DNA from: Nelumbo lutea
Lineage: Eukaryota; Streptophyta; Magnoliopsida; Proteales; Nelumbonaceae
Assembly: GCA_022828595.1 (NCBI GenBank)
Contig: JAKGHH010000002.1
Location: forward strand, 80,944,383-81,008,382
Direction of reading: 5' to 3'
DNA length: 64,000 nucleotides
In this document: positions 45,365 through 57,158 of the stretch, piece after piece
How positions within the stretch are numbered: the stretch's first letter is position 1
Layout: each line of letters opens with the position of its first letter
Position numbers and translations under genes: made by a program
Notes under the pieces: model-generated
Told to the model about the DNA's origin: nothing
Databases searched by the model: none
Seen by the model: only the letters and a program-made list of their open reading frames with translations

Positions 45365-46090
45365 TGAAAACCTTGGCTCTCTTTGTATGGCATGGGACCC
45401 TAACATTTATCTCCACAAAAGCCATGTGGGTTTAGCTCAGCCTCCGTTACATGGCCTGGCTGAATTCACTACTGAACACAGTGAACCCTTTAGCCCATCA
45501 GTACTCTTAGCCGGCTTGACATTTACACTAAATGGTCCTTGGGTCCAGCCACCTTATGAAGGCCCAAGGACTATGGTCTTAAGTTAGATTAATCCATTAG
45601 GTAAAAATCCTAAATGGTCTTACACTTAACCTCTCAGCCCATAATGATCAAACACTGCTTGACAAGAGAGGACCTCTCCCTCGATTGGAAGGTATAGTGT
45701 CGCATTCTCTACTCATGATGGATCCTAGGAGTTAAAATCTTTGCAAATCTTTTTCGTAAAAACATAATATATAAATATATTTTGCAAAAAAAAATTTCAA
45801 ACACATTTGAAATCCACTATCGGTAGTTTAGGTTTCCATAAGAGAGAGTGCTATCCCTGAGCTGACTTGGTAGCACATTAGTATCAAGCTTGGTAGGATA
45901 AACCTCCCCAGGTCTATCCAATGGCTGTAAAAATTCTTAACTAACACGAGTTTCATAAGTGTCTAGTTTAAGGGTATTACATAGAAGCACACCATATATA
46001 ACATGAATCAATTGTGTACTATTATTCATTTACAATAAATGTAAAAAGTACATCAATCTAATTGGAGATAAGGGCATACACTGTCTAACA
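45365..46090 (-). mobile_element. Truncated copia LTR (copy 6) with internal deletion
   Basis: Begins at TGGCTCTCTTTGTATGGC, follows the family through GACCTCTCCCTCG and ends ACACTGTCTAACA at 46,090. Both the outer part and an inner block around 45,855 (joining AGAGAGAGTGC to GAGCTGACTTGG) are deleted, leaving about 726 bases. Confidence 0.72.
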
Positions 46091-46600
46091 ATGACATCAT
46101 TGTCTGGAGGACAACATCTTATTAGACCCACTTGGCACCTTGTCATGTTTGTTACTTCAAAGTTACATGTGTAGGTAAGATCCGGGCCCAACTCTTAACA
46201 AACTGGGGCCTTGCGGCGATTAAGGGTTTATTGCAGGGTCGGGTGCGTGTGCATCTTACTGTAGGTTTGAGCTGAGTTTGCTTTGGGCTTGTGCTAAGAA
46301 TAGGTTTATCGCAAGCGTAAGATGAACTATAGGTTCATCGTAGAGGAAAGATTGGCTGTAGGTTGATCGCAAGTGTCCATGTGGTATCAATCCAGTGTTT
46401 ACTATGTTTTGAGGGACTGAGCGAGCACTATGCACCTACAACTACCATTACTAAAGTTGAAATGACCACTATACATGCATTTACTATTCTACTAAAATCG
46501 AATGAGTACCATACATACATTTACTACTAGAACCAAATGATCACTATACATGTAACCAAATGATCTCTATAAGCTTTATGCTTTCACAATTAAGGAAGTA
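46091..46600 (+). repeat. GCGATGAAC-type subrepeat region next to the Ogre-like element
   Basis: Contains degenerate units (GGTTTATCGCAAG, GGTTCATCGTAG, GGTTGATCGCAAG), the reverse of the array at 19,166-19,490, bounded by GCACTATGCACCTACA at ~46,425. Position left of the Ogre-like coding region suggests LTR or leader, but no boundary is proven. Confidence 0.4.
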
Positions 46601-46639
46601 TATGTAGACATTCTAAATGTCATCTCAATTAGAATTATT

Positions 46640-47330
46640 TTATTATACCACCTTGACAAATGGACATCGTGATGATCTCATCGCAAAAAGAGCGTGAACA
46701 AACAAAAAAGAGCCCATCAGAATCAAAGGTACGACATGATAAATTGATGCATACAATTAGCGACATGAAGAAATACTAAAAATCACCCAAAATCATAGGG
46801 GCAAAATTGAAAGATTGTAGAGTATTATGAAGAGGTCCACACACCACTCAAGTACATGCAAGATTCCATTAACACTATAGAAGAACCTTTAGAAGAAATA
46901 AACATTGGTTGTAGAAGGAAAAGAGAAAAGGCCATTGTATATCTCGACCAGGCTAGAACCTGAGGAAAACTAGAGTTTACTAGACTTTCTTTTCCTCATT
47001 TCAAATATTAGGACATTCGTTAAAACAAAATTGAACTGTGTTTTCCTTCACAAAGTTCTAGGAAATCTTTGCTTAGTTGTATGACTAGATGACCGGATTA
47101 GACTCGACACTTTTCAAACATTCATTGTTCATCAATCTCAAATTCAAACCTATGAAACAAATACAAAGGATTTTCAAACCGGAAATAGCTCTAAAAGTCA
47201 AAGAGCAGGTCGAACAACTTTTGATAGTAGGCTCTACTGCCATTGCTAAGTTTGAAATATATCAATATAATGGATACTTGACATATATACATCATCGAAA
47301 ACATTGCTGTATTGTGATCAAATGAACCAC
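46640..47330 (+). pseudogene. Ogre-like element: first, degenerate copy of the pre-RT region
   Basis: Homologous to 47,480-48,170: both include AAAGGTACGRCA, CATGCAAGATTCCA, AGAAGAAC-CTNTAGAAGAAAT, and an RT start (LDSTLFKHSLFINLKFKPMK here). The RT text stops after ~47,240. Direct duplication within the element, or a tandem remnant. Confidence 0.6.
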
Positions 47331-47479
47331 TTTGTAAGCATTTTTCACTAAGAATTGAAACTACCATGCAACCAATGCTTGAGGTTGCGCACATGTCCCC
47401 ATCATTGTATGCATGCATCTTGAATGATATGATTATTCCACTCTCCATTATGCACATATCTATGCGCTCATCTTGAGTA

Positions 47480-49123
47480 GTGTTTCAACCAGAACTATTT
47501 CGCCATGCCATCTATGTGAAAAGACATCATGATGTTCTCATCACAAGAGGATAAAGAACAATCTAAACAAAGATTACCAACATCAAAGGTACGGCACACC
47601 AGAAGTATACACATAATTAACAATGAAATCAATAATACTAAAATTTGCCCACAATGGCAGGGACGAAAAGAAGTCTGTAGAATATTATGATGAGGTTAAT
47701 GCACCTCCAAAAGACATGCAAGATTCCAAAAATACAGTGGAAGAACCACTAGAAGAAATAGACATGGCCGTAGAAGGAACAAAGAAAAGGCTATTATACA
47801 TTTCAGCCAAGCTAGGACTTGAAGAGAAGCATAAGCTACTTGACCTACTGAAAGGTAAAAGAAACCTTTCCTCATTGCAAACCTTAGGCTTTTGACTAGA
47901 AGTAAGACTAATCTATGTTTTCTTTTACAGAATTCCAAGATATCTTTGCTTGGTCGTACGACTAGATGCCAGGCCTGGACTTATTCCTTGTCAAACACTC
48001 CCTGTGCATAGATCCAAAGATCAAACCAGTAAAACAACCTCCGAGAATCTTTAAACCAGAAATAGCTTTAAAAATCAAGGAAGAGGCCCAATGACTTTTG
48101 AATGTAGGATTCATCAAGCACATCGCGCATCCGTAGAGGCTAGCTAATGTGGTTCCGGTCAAGAAGAAGAATGGACAACTTGGGTTCATCTTTAAACTCT
48201 AGGAATACAGTTAGCTTTTTGGTTATCAGAACAAAAATCAGTGCACTTACCTCACCCACCCCTACCTTAGGTGTTGTGTGGATTTCAGAGATTTGAACAA
48301 GTTTTGCCCCAAAGATGAGTTTCCTTTACCAAACATGGATATCCTGATAGACTAATGGTGGGAAACCAACTGTTCTCTTTCTTAGATGCCTATAGTGGAT
48401 ATAAACAGATCTTCGTGGACCTTGTAGACACACAACACACAAGCTTTGGAACGCCATTAGGGAATTTTTATTATAAGATGATGTCCTTTGGCCTAAAGAA
48501 TGTCGGAGCCATGTATTAGAGGGCAGTGATGAGGGTTTTCCATGACATGATGCACAAAGAAGTCGAGTGTTATGTGGATGACATAGCAGTCAAAGCGAAG
48601 AAGATGGAAGATCATTCCAAGGTGCTTAGGAAGTATTTGATAGGTGCAGAACAAGTCTCAATTAAAGACTTTCCTAGAAAATGTTTCCCACCTGAAAAGG
48701 TTTATTCGTTGCTTGGCACACGTAGTGATGCTGCTGCTAAAACTGACCAAAAAGTCTACAGGGTACAAGTGGTCAACGAAGCATCAAGATGCCTTCAACT
48801 AGTTGAAAAAGACCCTGGCTAAAGCCCCAACATGTCACCACCTGAAAGCGACCGAGAGTTCAAGGTGTACATCGCATCAAACTCAGAAGCTGCAGGATGC
48901 CTGTTAGCCCAAGATAGTGATGAAGGCGTCAAGTGTCCAAATGCCAGTAGAACCTTAAAACCAGCTAAGAAGAATTATTCCCACATGGAGCAGAAATGCT
49001 TGGCATTGGTGTTTATGGCACAAAAGTTCAGAAATTCCATCATAGGTCAGAAGGTAAAGTTGATCACAAGGAGCGATCCAATCAAATATTTCATATACAA
49101 ATTGCCTCTTTCAGGAAGATTGG
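47480..49123 (+). pseudogene. Ogre/Tat-lineage RT and RNase H, with intron-like gaps
   Basis: Begins with EEPLEEIDMAVEGTKKRL and KLGLEEKHKLLDLLKG (47,623-47,854). A 76-base GT...AG gap (47,855-47,930) precedes EFQDIFAW-type text and the RT start. RT motifs: VPVKKKNGQ, then after another GT...AG-bounded gap (~48,184-48,272) CVDFRDLNKFCPKDEFPLPN, FSFLDAYSGYKQIFVD, FGLKNVGAMY, VFHDMMHKEVECYVDDIAVK. RH: FKVYIASNSEAAGCLLAQDS, and LITRSDPIKYFIYKLPLSGR. Stops at several points. The reading frame is cut at 49,123 and resumes at 60,668. Confidence 0.78.
47855..47930 (+). other. Putative retained intron of the Ogre-like element
   Basis: GTAAAAGAAACC ... TCTTTTACAG, 76 bases, between a lysine-rich ORF segment and the RT domain. 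Ogre elements are known to carry a spliced intron between protease and RT. The pyrimidine-rich 3' end and clean GT/AG borders fit. Not tested by RNA. Confidence 0.6.
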
Positions 49124-50968
49124 TGATAACTCTACATTTTGCTGCCTTAAAGGCATCAATTCAAGGGTATTTTTGACCTTAGAATAGTCAACATATGCCC
49201 TTTTCCTAGTTAAATTCAATGTTGTGACATCTGAGGGTCTTTGTGCAAATTTTGTGGAAAACTGGGGAAGTTTCATGGATGAAATGCAATTTTTGGGAAG
49301 CTAGTGTGAAGTCCAACTGAAAAAGGGGGTGTTTTTGTGAAAAACTGAGAACAGGAGGCGCCTCCTATCTATTGAACCCAGTTTGGCGCCCCTTCTATTG
49401 TATTAGCATGCTCCTTGATAAGTCTATATTTGTACATATTTTTCGTACCTCTAAATTGATGATTTTGGTAATAATGTTTTTGGAATTAGCATGGTATTGC
49501 ACTAATTATGAAAAAATTGTCTTGCAAGGTGATTTGGAGCTTAATCGTGAAATTTTAATGAAGAGTTTGATTTAATTGATTAAGATAATCATAGAGGAAG
49601 GACCATGCAACAATGATGCTCCATGATCTAGCCATGAAGGAGAGAATCCATTGAAATCGGATTTGATATGTATGCACAAAAATCGAAAAATTTCCTATTT
49701 TGATATAGTTCCCGTATTTTGGGCAGAACTTTCTACCTATAATTTGGATTGAGGTGATTCAAACGGCTAATTAAAGCTAAGAGGTAGGGCTCTACAACTC
49801 TTATGTTTATCACTAACCATAATTCTGCCACCAACCAAGTGCAATTCGAGCTACAAGTTTGGGTCTAATAGTTAGCAGTGCAGAAGAGATAGGAATTCAA
49901 CTGAGATAAGGACTAAGAGACCTAATTTTGTTGAATTAAGAGTCCGCATTAAGAAGCAATTTAGGGGAGGCTACACTATAAAAAGGACCATAGACTCAAG
50001 GCAAGGGGGTACATCTTTAGAGAGAATTCAGCAGAGAAGAAGAGAGGAAGCACTCTCAGCACCTCAGAGAAGGAGAGGAAACAATTTAGTGCATCAGAGA
50101 TGGAGAGGAAGAATTCGAATCCAAGAGGAAGGAAGGCTTGCTGGACTTGTCTTCAACCTTCAAAGGCTAAGTTTTTCTTGTTATTCTATTCATTATTTGA
50201 TATGTTTTTGATGTGTTTCTCCTCTAATTTTCTTGAGTATGTTGAATTTAATGATGTCTAGCTAAATTCTCTTATCTAGGGTTTAGATGGATTTTGATCT
50301 TAAGATTATATAGTTATTTGTTTAATTCAATTCAAGACCTTTATTATTTTCATGAGGAATTTTATTGTTGTATTTAATGCTTTAAAAGAATTGGCCAATG
50401 TTTTAATGATTTGATGATTCATGCATGACTGACTATAGGATTGTTATTAATTAGATCCCTATGCAATAAAAATCGCATGATAGACTATGATATCGAAAGA
50501 TGATTAGCTCATGTGTGGGAATCAAGGAAGCTTAGTGAATCAATTCCCCTTCTACGATTAGAGGTTTCTAAAGAACTTAATGCTTATTTTTCCTTTTAAC
50601 AACCACTTAGAATTTGATGGTAGAATTGGATTAATAAAGGATTAATATGACTTGAGAAAGCTTATTAATTAATTTAGGGAAATCCACCATCATATGGATT
50701 AAATAGGTAATTATATAAGCTTGATTTAATGAAATCTAAACCCTAGCTGCATTCATTCGTCGATTCAGTTTGTATTAAGTTCTTAGATTGACATTAATTC
50801 TTCCTAGTTTTTATTCATTCAATTGATTCACACGTTCAACTTAGGTTAGTTTAAAATTGATTTGGTACTGTGATCTAGTCTCTATAAGATTGCCACTTTT
50901 CTCATCATTATACACACATTTGACTAAGGCACACTTGCCTGAATTAACTGTGCATAAATCACACAACA
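49124..50968 (+). repeat. Athila-like 5' LTR
   Basis: Ends CACACAACA at 50,968, directly followed by AGTTT and an Athila-type primer site. The start is either 49,124 (outer TG) or 49,416 (TGATAAGTCTATATTTGTAC, an Athila-like start). If 49,416 is right, 49,124-49,415 belongs to an outer element. TATA-like ACACTATAAAAAGGACC at ~49,972. AT-rich 3' half. No coding. Confidence 0.62.
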
Positions 50969-50974
50969 AGTTTT

Positions 50975-50993
50975 TGGCACCGTTGCCAGGGGA
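50975..50993 (+). promoter_or_regulatory. Athila primer-binding site
   Basis: TGGCACCGTTGCCAGGGGA, very close to the usual Athila/Tat primer site (TGGCGCCGTTGCCGGGGA) that pairs with a tRNA 3' end. It lies 6 bases past the LTR. Confidence 0.8.
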
Positions 50994-51162
50994 CTAGTTT
51001 ATTTCATATCAAAACTACTTGAATTAGCCTTAGATTGAGCATCTATTTGTTTTATTTTCGGATTTAAATCTTTCCATTTTAATTTTTGTTGGGTATGGCT
51101 TTATAAAATTTTTTAGGAAATTTTTAAATTTTTTTTTTCTTTTCTTTGTAGGTTCTTAGTGC

Positions 51163-51996
51163 ATGACACGCACTAGTGGTGGAGAATTAGTACCCCTTAA
51201 TCAAGAAATTGAAAAGACTTTGAAAAAACGAACAAGGGAGAAAAGGAACAAGATGGCTAAAGACCAAAATAATCCAAGGACATTGAGATCCTATGCTATA
51301 CCTACTTTGGATGTTACTACATCAAGCATTAGGCAGCCAAATGTGCAAGGAAACAATTTTGAGATCAAACCTGCAATTATTCAGATGATCCAGATGAGTT
51401 TACAATTTTTTGGCCCCAATTATGACCCTAACTCTCATATTGCTAATTTTCTTGAAATATGTGATACTTTTAATCATAATGGAGTTAGTGATGATGCCAT
51501 TAGACTTAGGTTGTTTCCTTTCTCCTTAAGAGATAAAGCAAAAGATTGGCTTAATTATCTTCCTGCAGGTTTGATTACTACATGGGATGACTTGGCACAA
51601 AAGTTTTTATCTAAGTATTTTTCACCTGTTAAAACGGCTAAATTAAGGAATGACAACTTTTTCTCAATTTGATAATGAAACCTTATATGAGTCGTGGGAG
51701 AGATTTAAGGAATTGCTTAGGAAGTGTCTTTACCATGGTCTACCTGTTTGGATGCAAGTGCAAACTTTTTATAGTGGCATTAATCAATCTAATCGTTCAA
51801 TGTTAGATGCAGCTGTAGGTGGTACCCTTATGAGGAAAACTCCCGAAGAGGCATATGAACCTTTGGAGGAGATAGCGGTCAATAGCTATCAATGGAGCAA
51901 TGGGAGAACAAATAAAAAGGGAGTTGAAATTTATAATGTTGATTCTATCACTGCTTTATCAGCTCAACTTGTTGCATTAAATAAGAAATTGGAAAA
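51163..51996 (+). pseudogene. Athila-lineage gag, 3'-truncated
   Basis: ATG at 51,163. Matches Athila gag: NNFEIKPAIIQMIQ, SHIANFLEICDTFNHNGVSD, IRLRLFPFSLRDKAKDWL, AQKFLSKYFSPVKTAKLRN, then after a frameshift near 51,655 ESWERFKELLRKC and MRKTPEEAYEPLEEIA. Cut at ~51,994 (KKLEN) where the chromovirus-like sequence starts. The part up to TLRSGK (56,216) is missing. Gag forms the particle; not functional here. Confidence 0.85.
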
Positions 51997-52544
51997 CACC
52001 TAACTGATGAGGACCCCTTTAATTGACAATGATCCCTTTAATTTAGGAAAACAAATCTTCTTTGAAATAGGAAACTTTCTAAAAGAATACAACTAATGAC
52101 AACTGAGGATAAAAAAGTCAAAGTAAACAAAACAAGATAAAAACAAGCCTATCAATACATCTTAGCGTGCGAATTTGGCCTTTTCTTATCATATCCATGT
52201 GCCTTGGTCTTATGTCATGGATTCCAAGCTTTGTTCTTCAAGATCTAAGCCTTGCACATCGTCTTGCACATATAGATAGGTGATTATCCTTGGTGAATGC
52301 TTTGAAAACTTCTGGAGCAGTCTTAGAATCTTCTAGAACAACCTCTTTGTCATGCACTTCCATGATTAAGCCTTGTAAAACCTCTTTCATCCTCTTTGTC
52401 CTTGCCCTAGTCATTGGACCACCGATTCCTTGCAAAGGATCTTGAGAATATTTGGGAATATTAGCTTGAGCCATTTGGCCAGCACATCGATCTCCATTAT
52501 TTCCTCATTCCTGGAAAGGATTCATCATCGAATCTTTGCTATTT

Positions 52545-53577
52545 TGTTAATGGCTTGGCAGTCCACACACATACGCTATGTTCCATCTTTCTTTGGGACT
52601 AAGATGACAGGAACCAAACATGGGCTAAGATTCTTCCTTACAAAACCCTTTTGCACCAACTCATCCACTTGCCTTTGTATCTCCTTTGTTTCCTTGGGAT
52701 TAGTTCTATAAGTAGGTCGATTTGGTATGGCGGAACCGGATATGAAGTCTATTTGATGCTCAATACTTCTTGAGGGAGGTAATCCATGGAGAATCTCCTC
52801 GGGAAATGGGTCCTCAAACTCCTACAATAAAGATACAACAATACTAGGAAAAGAGGGGTTTAGGACATTAGTAGAAAAGTAAACATCTTTGTACATAAGT
52901 ACAAGTAGTTGTTGCTTTGCAATCATGACACTCTTAACCTCATTTTTTTCAGCAAAGACACTCATTCCCTTGCTTTTCTCTCCTTTTTGTACACTTTTCT
53001 CTCTAATTTTCCTCTTTGCCTCACTCTTTCTACTTGCATTTTTCTTCTCGGTCTCACTTGCTCTCTCTGCTTTTGCTTGTTCACTTTCTTTCTTTTTCTT
53101 TTCCTCTTACTCACACTTTTGTTCTTCTCTCATTTTGCACTCTCTTGCTATCCTAATCTAATTTTTATAAGCTTACAAGGTTTTAAGAGGGGTTAGTACA
53201 ATAGTTCGGTTATTCATTACAAAAGAATAACGGTTTTTATACCCATCATGTGTAACCTTCCTATCAAACTGCCATGGTCAGCCAAGCAATATATGACTAG
53301 CATGCATTGGTGCGACATCACATAGAACCTCATCCTCATACTTGCCAATTGAAAAGGAAACCAGAACTTGCTTGGTTACCCTCACTTCTCCACATTCATT
53401 CAGCCATTGCTCCTCATCACCATCATCCTTAGGCTGTATACTTAGGGATCTCCTTGTAACAAGCAAATCACCATGAATGAGTTTTGCAACTTCAACATCA
53501 GAACAATCCTCCAATGGTGGCATCTCCCCGTAACTTGAGCTTGGACTTTCTATATCTTCATTCTCCAACAAAATCAT
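52545..53577 (-). pseudogene. Chromovirus-like protease and start of RT
   Basis: PR region at 53,577-53,278: SPSSSYGEMPPLEDCSD, then WLNECGEVRVTKQVLVSFSI, EVLCDVAPMHASHILLG. The catalytic aspartate segment between GDLLVTRRSLS and QWLNECG is missing or altered (RSLSIQPKDDGDEEQ). A charged linker spans ~53,170-52,900 (K/E-rich on this strand, hence CT-rich on the + strand). RT start near 52,815-52,560: LHGLPPSRSIEHQIDFISG, VQKGFVRKNLSPCLVPVILV, KKDGTWRMCVDCQAINKI. RT stops there. Confidence 0.75.
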
Positions 53578-53619
53578 AACTCGTTTGTTTGGGCATTGAG
53601 AAGCAATATGTCCGAATCC

Positions 53620-54310
53620 TTAGCACCTAAAACACTTGACATCACATGACTTAGAATAAGTTTTAGTTTTGGTTTTACCTTTATGAACAACAACCGAATC
53701 CTTTTGCTTTGCTTCCTCTTTTGTTTTTGAGGCAGCTTTATTGTCCTTCCAATTAGATCTCCATGAAGAACCAGATCTGAACCCTTTTGATTTGATTTGC
53801 TTCTCCACTTTAATGGCTTTGTACAATAGCTTCTCCATCTCCACATAGTGTTGTAAATCCACCACATCAGCAATCTCTTTGTTCGGGCCGCCAATAAATC
53901 TAGCCATTGTTACTTTTCAGTCCTCTATGTTTGCTCTAATCATGGCTATCTCCATCTCTTTGTAATAGTCCTTTACACTCATGGAACCTTGAACCAACCC
54001 TTGCAACTTTCTATGCAAATCTCTATAGTAATGGATAGGTATAAATCTCTTGCACATTACCAATTTCATCTCTTCCCATGATCAAATTGGCCTCTCTCCA
54101 TTCCTACGCCTATTGATCACCAATTGATCCCACCATATGCTTGCATAATCTGTGAACTCCACGGATGCTAGTTTTACTTTCTTCTCCTTGGAGTAATCAT
54201 GGCAATCAAATACATGCTCAACCTTTCTTTCCCACTCCAAGTATAGTTCGGGATCATTCTTTACTTGAAATGTCAGAATCTTCATCTTTATGCTGCCCAA
54301 ATTGCTATCT
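53620..54310 (-). pseudogene. Chromovirus-like gag
   Basis: 54,300-54,082: NDPELYLEWERKVEHVFDCH, then FTDYASIWWDQL. 53,907-53,620: [38 protein letters not shown], and a zinc knuckle CFRC followed by a stop where GFGHIASQCPN is seen. Gag domains in order; frameshifts at ~54,080-53,910. Confidence 0.75.
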
Positions 54311-56215
54311 CTTTTGGAAACTACCTTTTTGCCTCATCTAGAACTTGATTCCTCTAAATCTGAATCATCTTCCTCTTCTTCCTAAAACACACATCTCCTA
54401 GTAGACATAGAAATAGATGAGGATTGCAAATCATCCAACCTTGCATTCAACTTTCTAAATTATTCATTTACAACCCTTATGAATAATTTCATGTCAATCT
54501 CTTGTGGTTCTCCTTCAATACTCATATTTATAACCTACAAAAACTCATTGGAAATAAAAAAAAATTTGTTCCTCACCTCTCTTTGCCTTTTTTTTTGTTC
54601 CTCACACACACTCCCTCGTGTGTTTGCACTCAAATTAGATTGTTATCACTATTTGACTTTTCTCGATGATGATCTCACCTCTCTTTGCCTCTTTTTTTTT
54701 TTTGTTTTTCCACTCAAGCCAACCCCTTTATGTTCTTATCAAAATCAACAAATCTCAAGGAGCAATCGATTAGATGGTGGAAAATCTCAAAATTAGAACT
54801 TTAAAAACTTAGTTGAGGCAAACAATAGAAATAAGGAAGGAAAAAATCAATTATAGGAGCCAAAAAATAAGACACTTCAGAAGGAAGCAAAAGACATGCA
54901 AAAGAAATCACTAGAATACATAAAACAACCTTGCACAATGGAGCACAAAATTAAATTAATTTAGACACAAGAATCCTTATTTGATAAGGATTAGTACTAA
55001 TTAATATATTAAGATAGTTTTTTAAGGAAAAGAAATCCCATCTCAAAAAAGGATTATACAGTCAACTAGTCAAACCCAAAAAGGAAAGGAGAACTCGTTA
55101 TGACTTATAGGATTATGATCATGCAATTCAAGAAATCCCATTTAAGCTGGGAAAATGATTAAAAATCAGATATGCAATCTGACTCCTTTTTTTTTTTTTT
55201 TGAATTGGATGTTCTTTTCTGTCTCTTTTTTTTTTATTTTTTTCTTCTTTTTTTTTTTGCCAAACTAAACACACAAAATAGAATTCACTCTATTCAAAAA
55301 CACAAAGCAAGGATAAACAAAGGATAAGTAACCAGTTTCTAGAACCAAAGCTCTGATACCAAATGATAAGAACCCTCTAGACGACCTGCTCTAAGAACTC
55401 TTGAATCAAGTTATTATGTGCACCCAGGTGCTAGAAAACAAGTTGTAGTTGATCGGATTAGAACCTTAAGGAAAATAAGTCCTTAAAGAATCCAATCTTG
55501 AAGACACCACAAAGGTTGATCACTCCCTTGATAAGTCAAGATATTGTATTCTACCAAGAACACAAGAAGGCAAAGCTAAGCTTGCTGAAAATACCATTGT
55601 ATTATTGATGATTTTTGTTGTCCATAGTTGTGGCCTTTATATAGGCATGTAAACATCATTATCTTATAAGTAAACTCCTAATCTTATAAGGAAACTCCTA
55701 ACTAATGATTATCTTATCAGGAAACACCTAACTGATGAGGATCCCTTTAATTTAGGAAAACAAATATACTTTGAAATAGGAAACTTTCTAAAAGACTACA
55801 ATTAATTACAACTAAGCATAAAAAAGTCAAAATAAACAAAACAAGATAAAAACAAGCTCAACAAGACAAAATAAGCTCATCAATACATCTTTGCATGTGA
55901 ATTAGGCCTTTTCTTATCATATCCATGCGCCTTGGTCTTATGTCATGGATTCCAAGATTTATTCTTCAAGATCTAAGCCTTGCACATCGTCTTGCACATA
56001 TAGATATGTGATTATCCTTGGTGAATGCTTTGGAAACTTCTGGAACAGTCTTAGAATCTTTTAGAATAACCTCTTTGTCATGCACTTCCATGATTAAACC
56101 TTGTAAAACCTCTTTGTCCTTGCCCTAGTTATTGGACCATCGATTCCTTGCAAATGATCTTGAGAATATTTGGGAATATTAGCTTGAGCCATTTGGCCAG
56201 CACCTTGATCTCCAT

Positions 56216-57153
56216 TACTCTACGAAGTGGAAAAGAAGAAAAAGATGATAAGCAAGTAAAAGAGGAAGAAAGCCAAAACCTAGAAGCCAAAGAAGTAGAC
56301 TGTGAATCATCAATGGAGAAAAAGGGAAGTTCTTCTACTCTTAATTTAAAATCTTACAAACCGCCTTTTCCTTAAAAGATTTCTTAAGGTTAACTTGGAT
56401 AAGCAATTTGCTAAATTTTTAGAGGTGTTTCAAAAGTTGCACATTAACATTCCTCTTCTTGATGCTATTTCTTAAATGCCAACTTATGCCAAATTCTTGA
56501 AGAAAATAATCTCAAACGAAAGAAAATTGGAGAATTTGAAATGGTAAAGCTTAATGAGGAATGCTCAAAAATCCTACAAAATAAATTACCTTCAAAACTT
56601 AAAGATCTAGGGAGCTTTTCTATTTTGTGCACCATTGGTGAAATTAATTTTGACAAGGCTTTATGTGATCTTGGTGCAAGCATTAATTTGATGCCTTTTT
56701 CTGTCTTCAGGAAGCTTGGGTTGAAGGACCCAACACCTACCACTATTTCTCTTCAATTGACTGACAAAAGTATCAAATATCCAAGGGGAGTAGTGGAAGA
56801 TGTTTTGGTAAAAGTAGATAAATTTATTTTTCCCATTGACTTCATCATTTTGGACATGGAAGAAGATATTGGTATGCCCCTAATTTTAGGGAGATATTTT
56901 TTTGCCACAGGAAGAGCTTTAATTGATGTTTAATAAGGAAAACTTAGCCTTAGGATTAATGATGAGGAAGTTATTTTTAATATTTTTAAGGCTATTAAAC
57001 ATTCCAATGATGAAAAATAAGTCTTAATGATAGATTGCATTAATGATTTGGTAGAAAGAAAATTTCATGCATTTGGGTTAGATGATCCTATAGAAAATTG
57101 CATGCTTAACTCTTTTGATGTGAATGAACAAATTTTAGATGAAAAGCATAAAG
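56216..57153 (+). pseudogene. Athila-lineage protease region
   Basis: Resumes with TLRSGKEEKDDK, then broken frames to 56,540. 56,541-56,933 is open: EECSKILQNKLPSKLKDLGS, FDKALCDLGASINLMPFSVF, KSIKYPRGVVEDVLVKVDKF, PLILGRYFFATGRALIDV. In Athila the protease motif is DLGAS-like, as here, so the active site is intact in this piece. Interrupted by a solo LTR at 57,159. Confidence 0.82.
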
Positions 57154-57158
57154 AGGCC

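Larger units (their letters stand above)
51994..56215 (-). mobile_element. Chromovirus-like Ty3 element (- strand), tandem LTR-sharing structure
   Basis: Direct repeats of ~490 bases at 51,994-52,500 and 55,727-56,212. On the - strand, right to left: end of pol with a DPLQGIGGPMTRARTKR-type motif (clear in the left copy at 52,474-52,238), LTR, primer site GCTCTGATACCA complement at 55,350-55,361 (TGGTATCAGAGC), leader, gag, PR, RT start, then a deletion to the second pol end and a partial LTR. GCCTATATAAAGGCC near 55,640 is the likely TATA box. So pol end-LTR precedes the internal region, as in tandem copies. It is inserted in, and replaces part of, Athila gag-pro, with microhomology rather than target duplications at the borders. 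Confidence 0.7.

Noticed and set aside
52889..53196. Two hydrophobic + strand ORFs resembling membrane proteins
   Set aside because: CT-rich complement of a K/E-rich linker between gag-pro and RT of the - strand chromovirus-like element.
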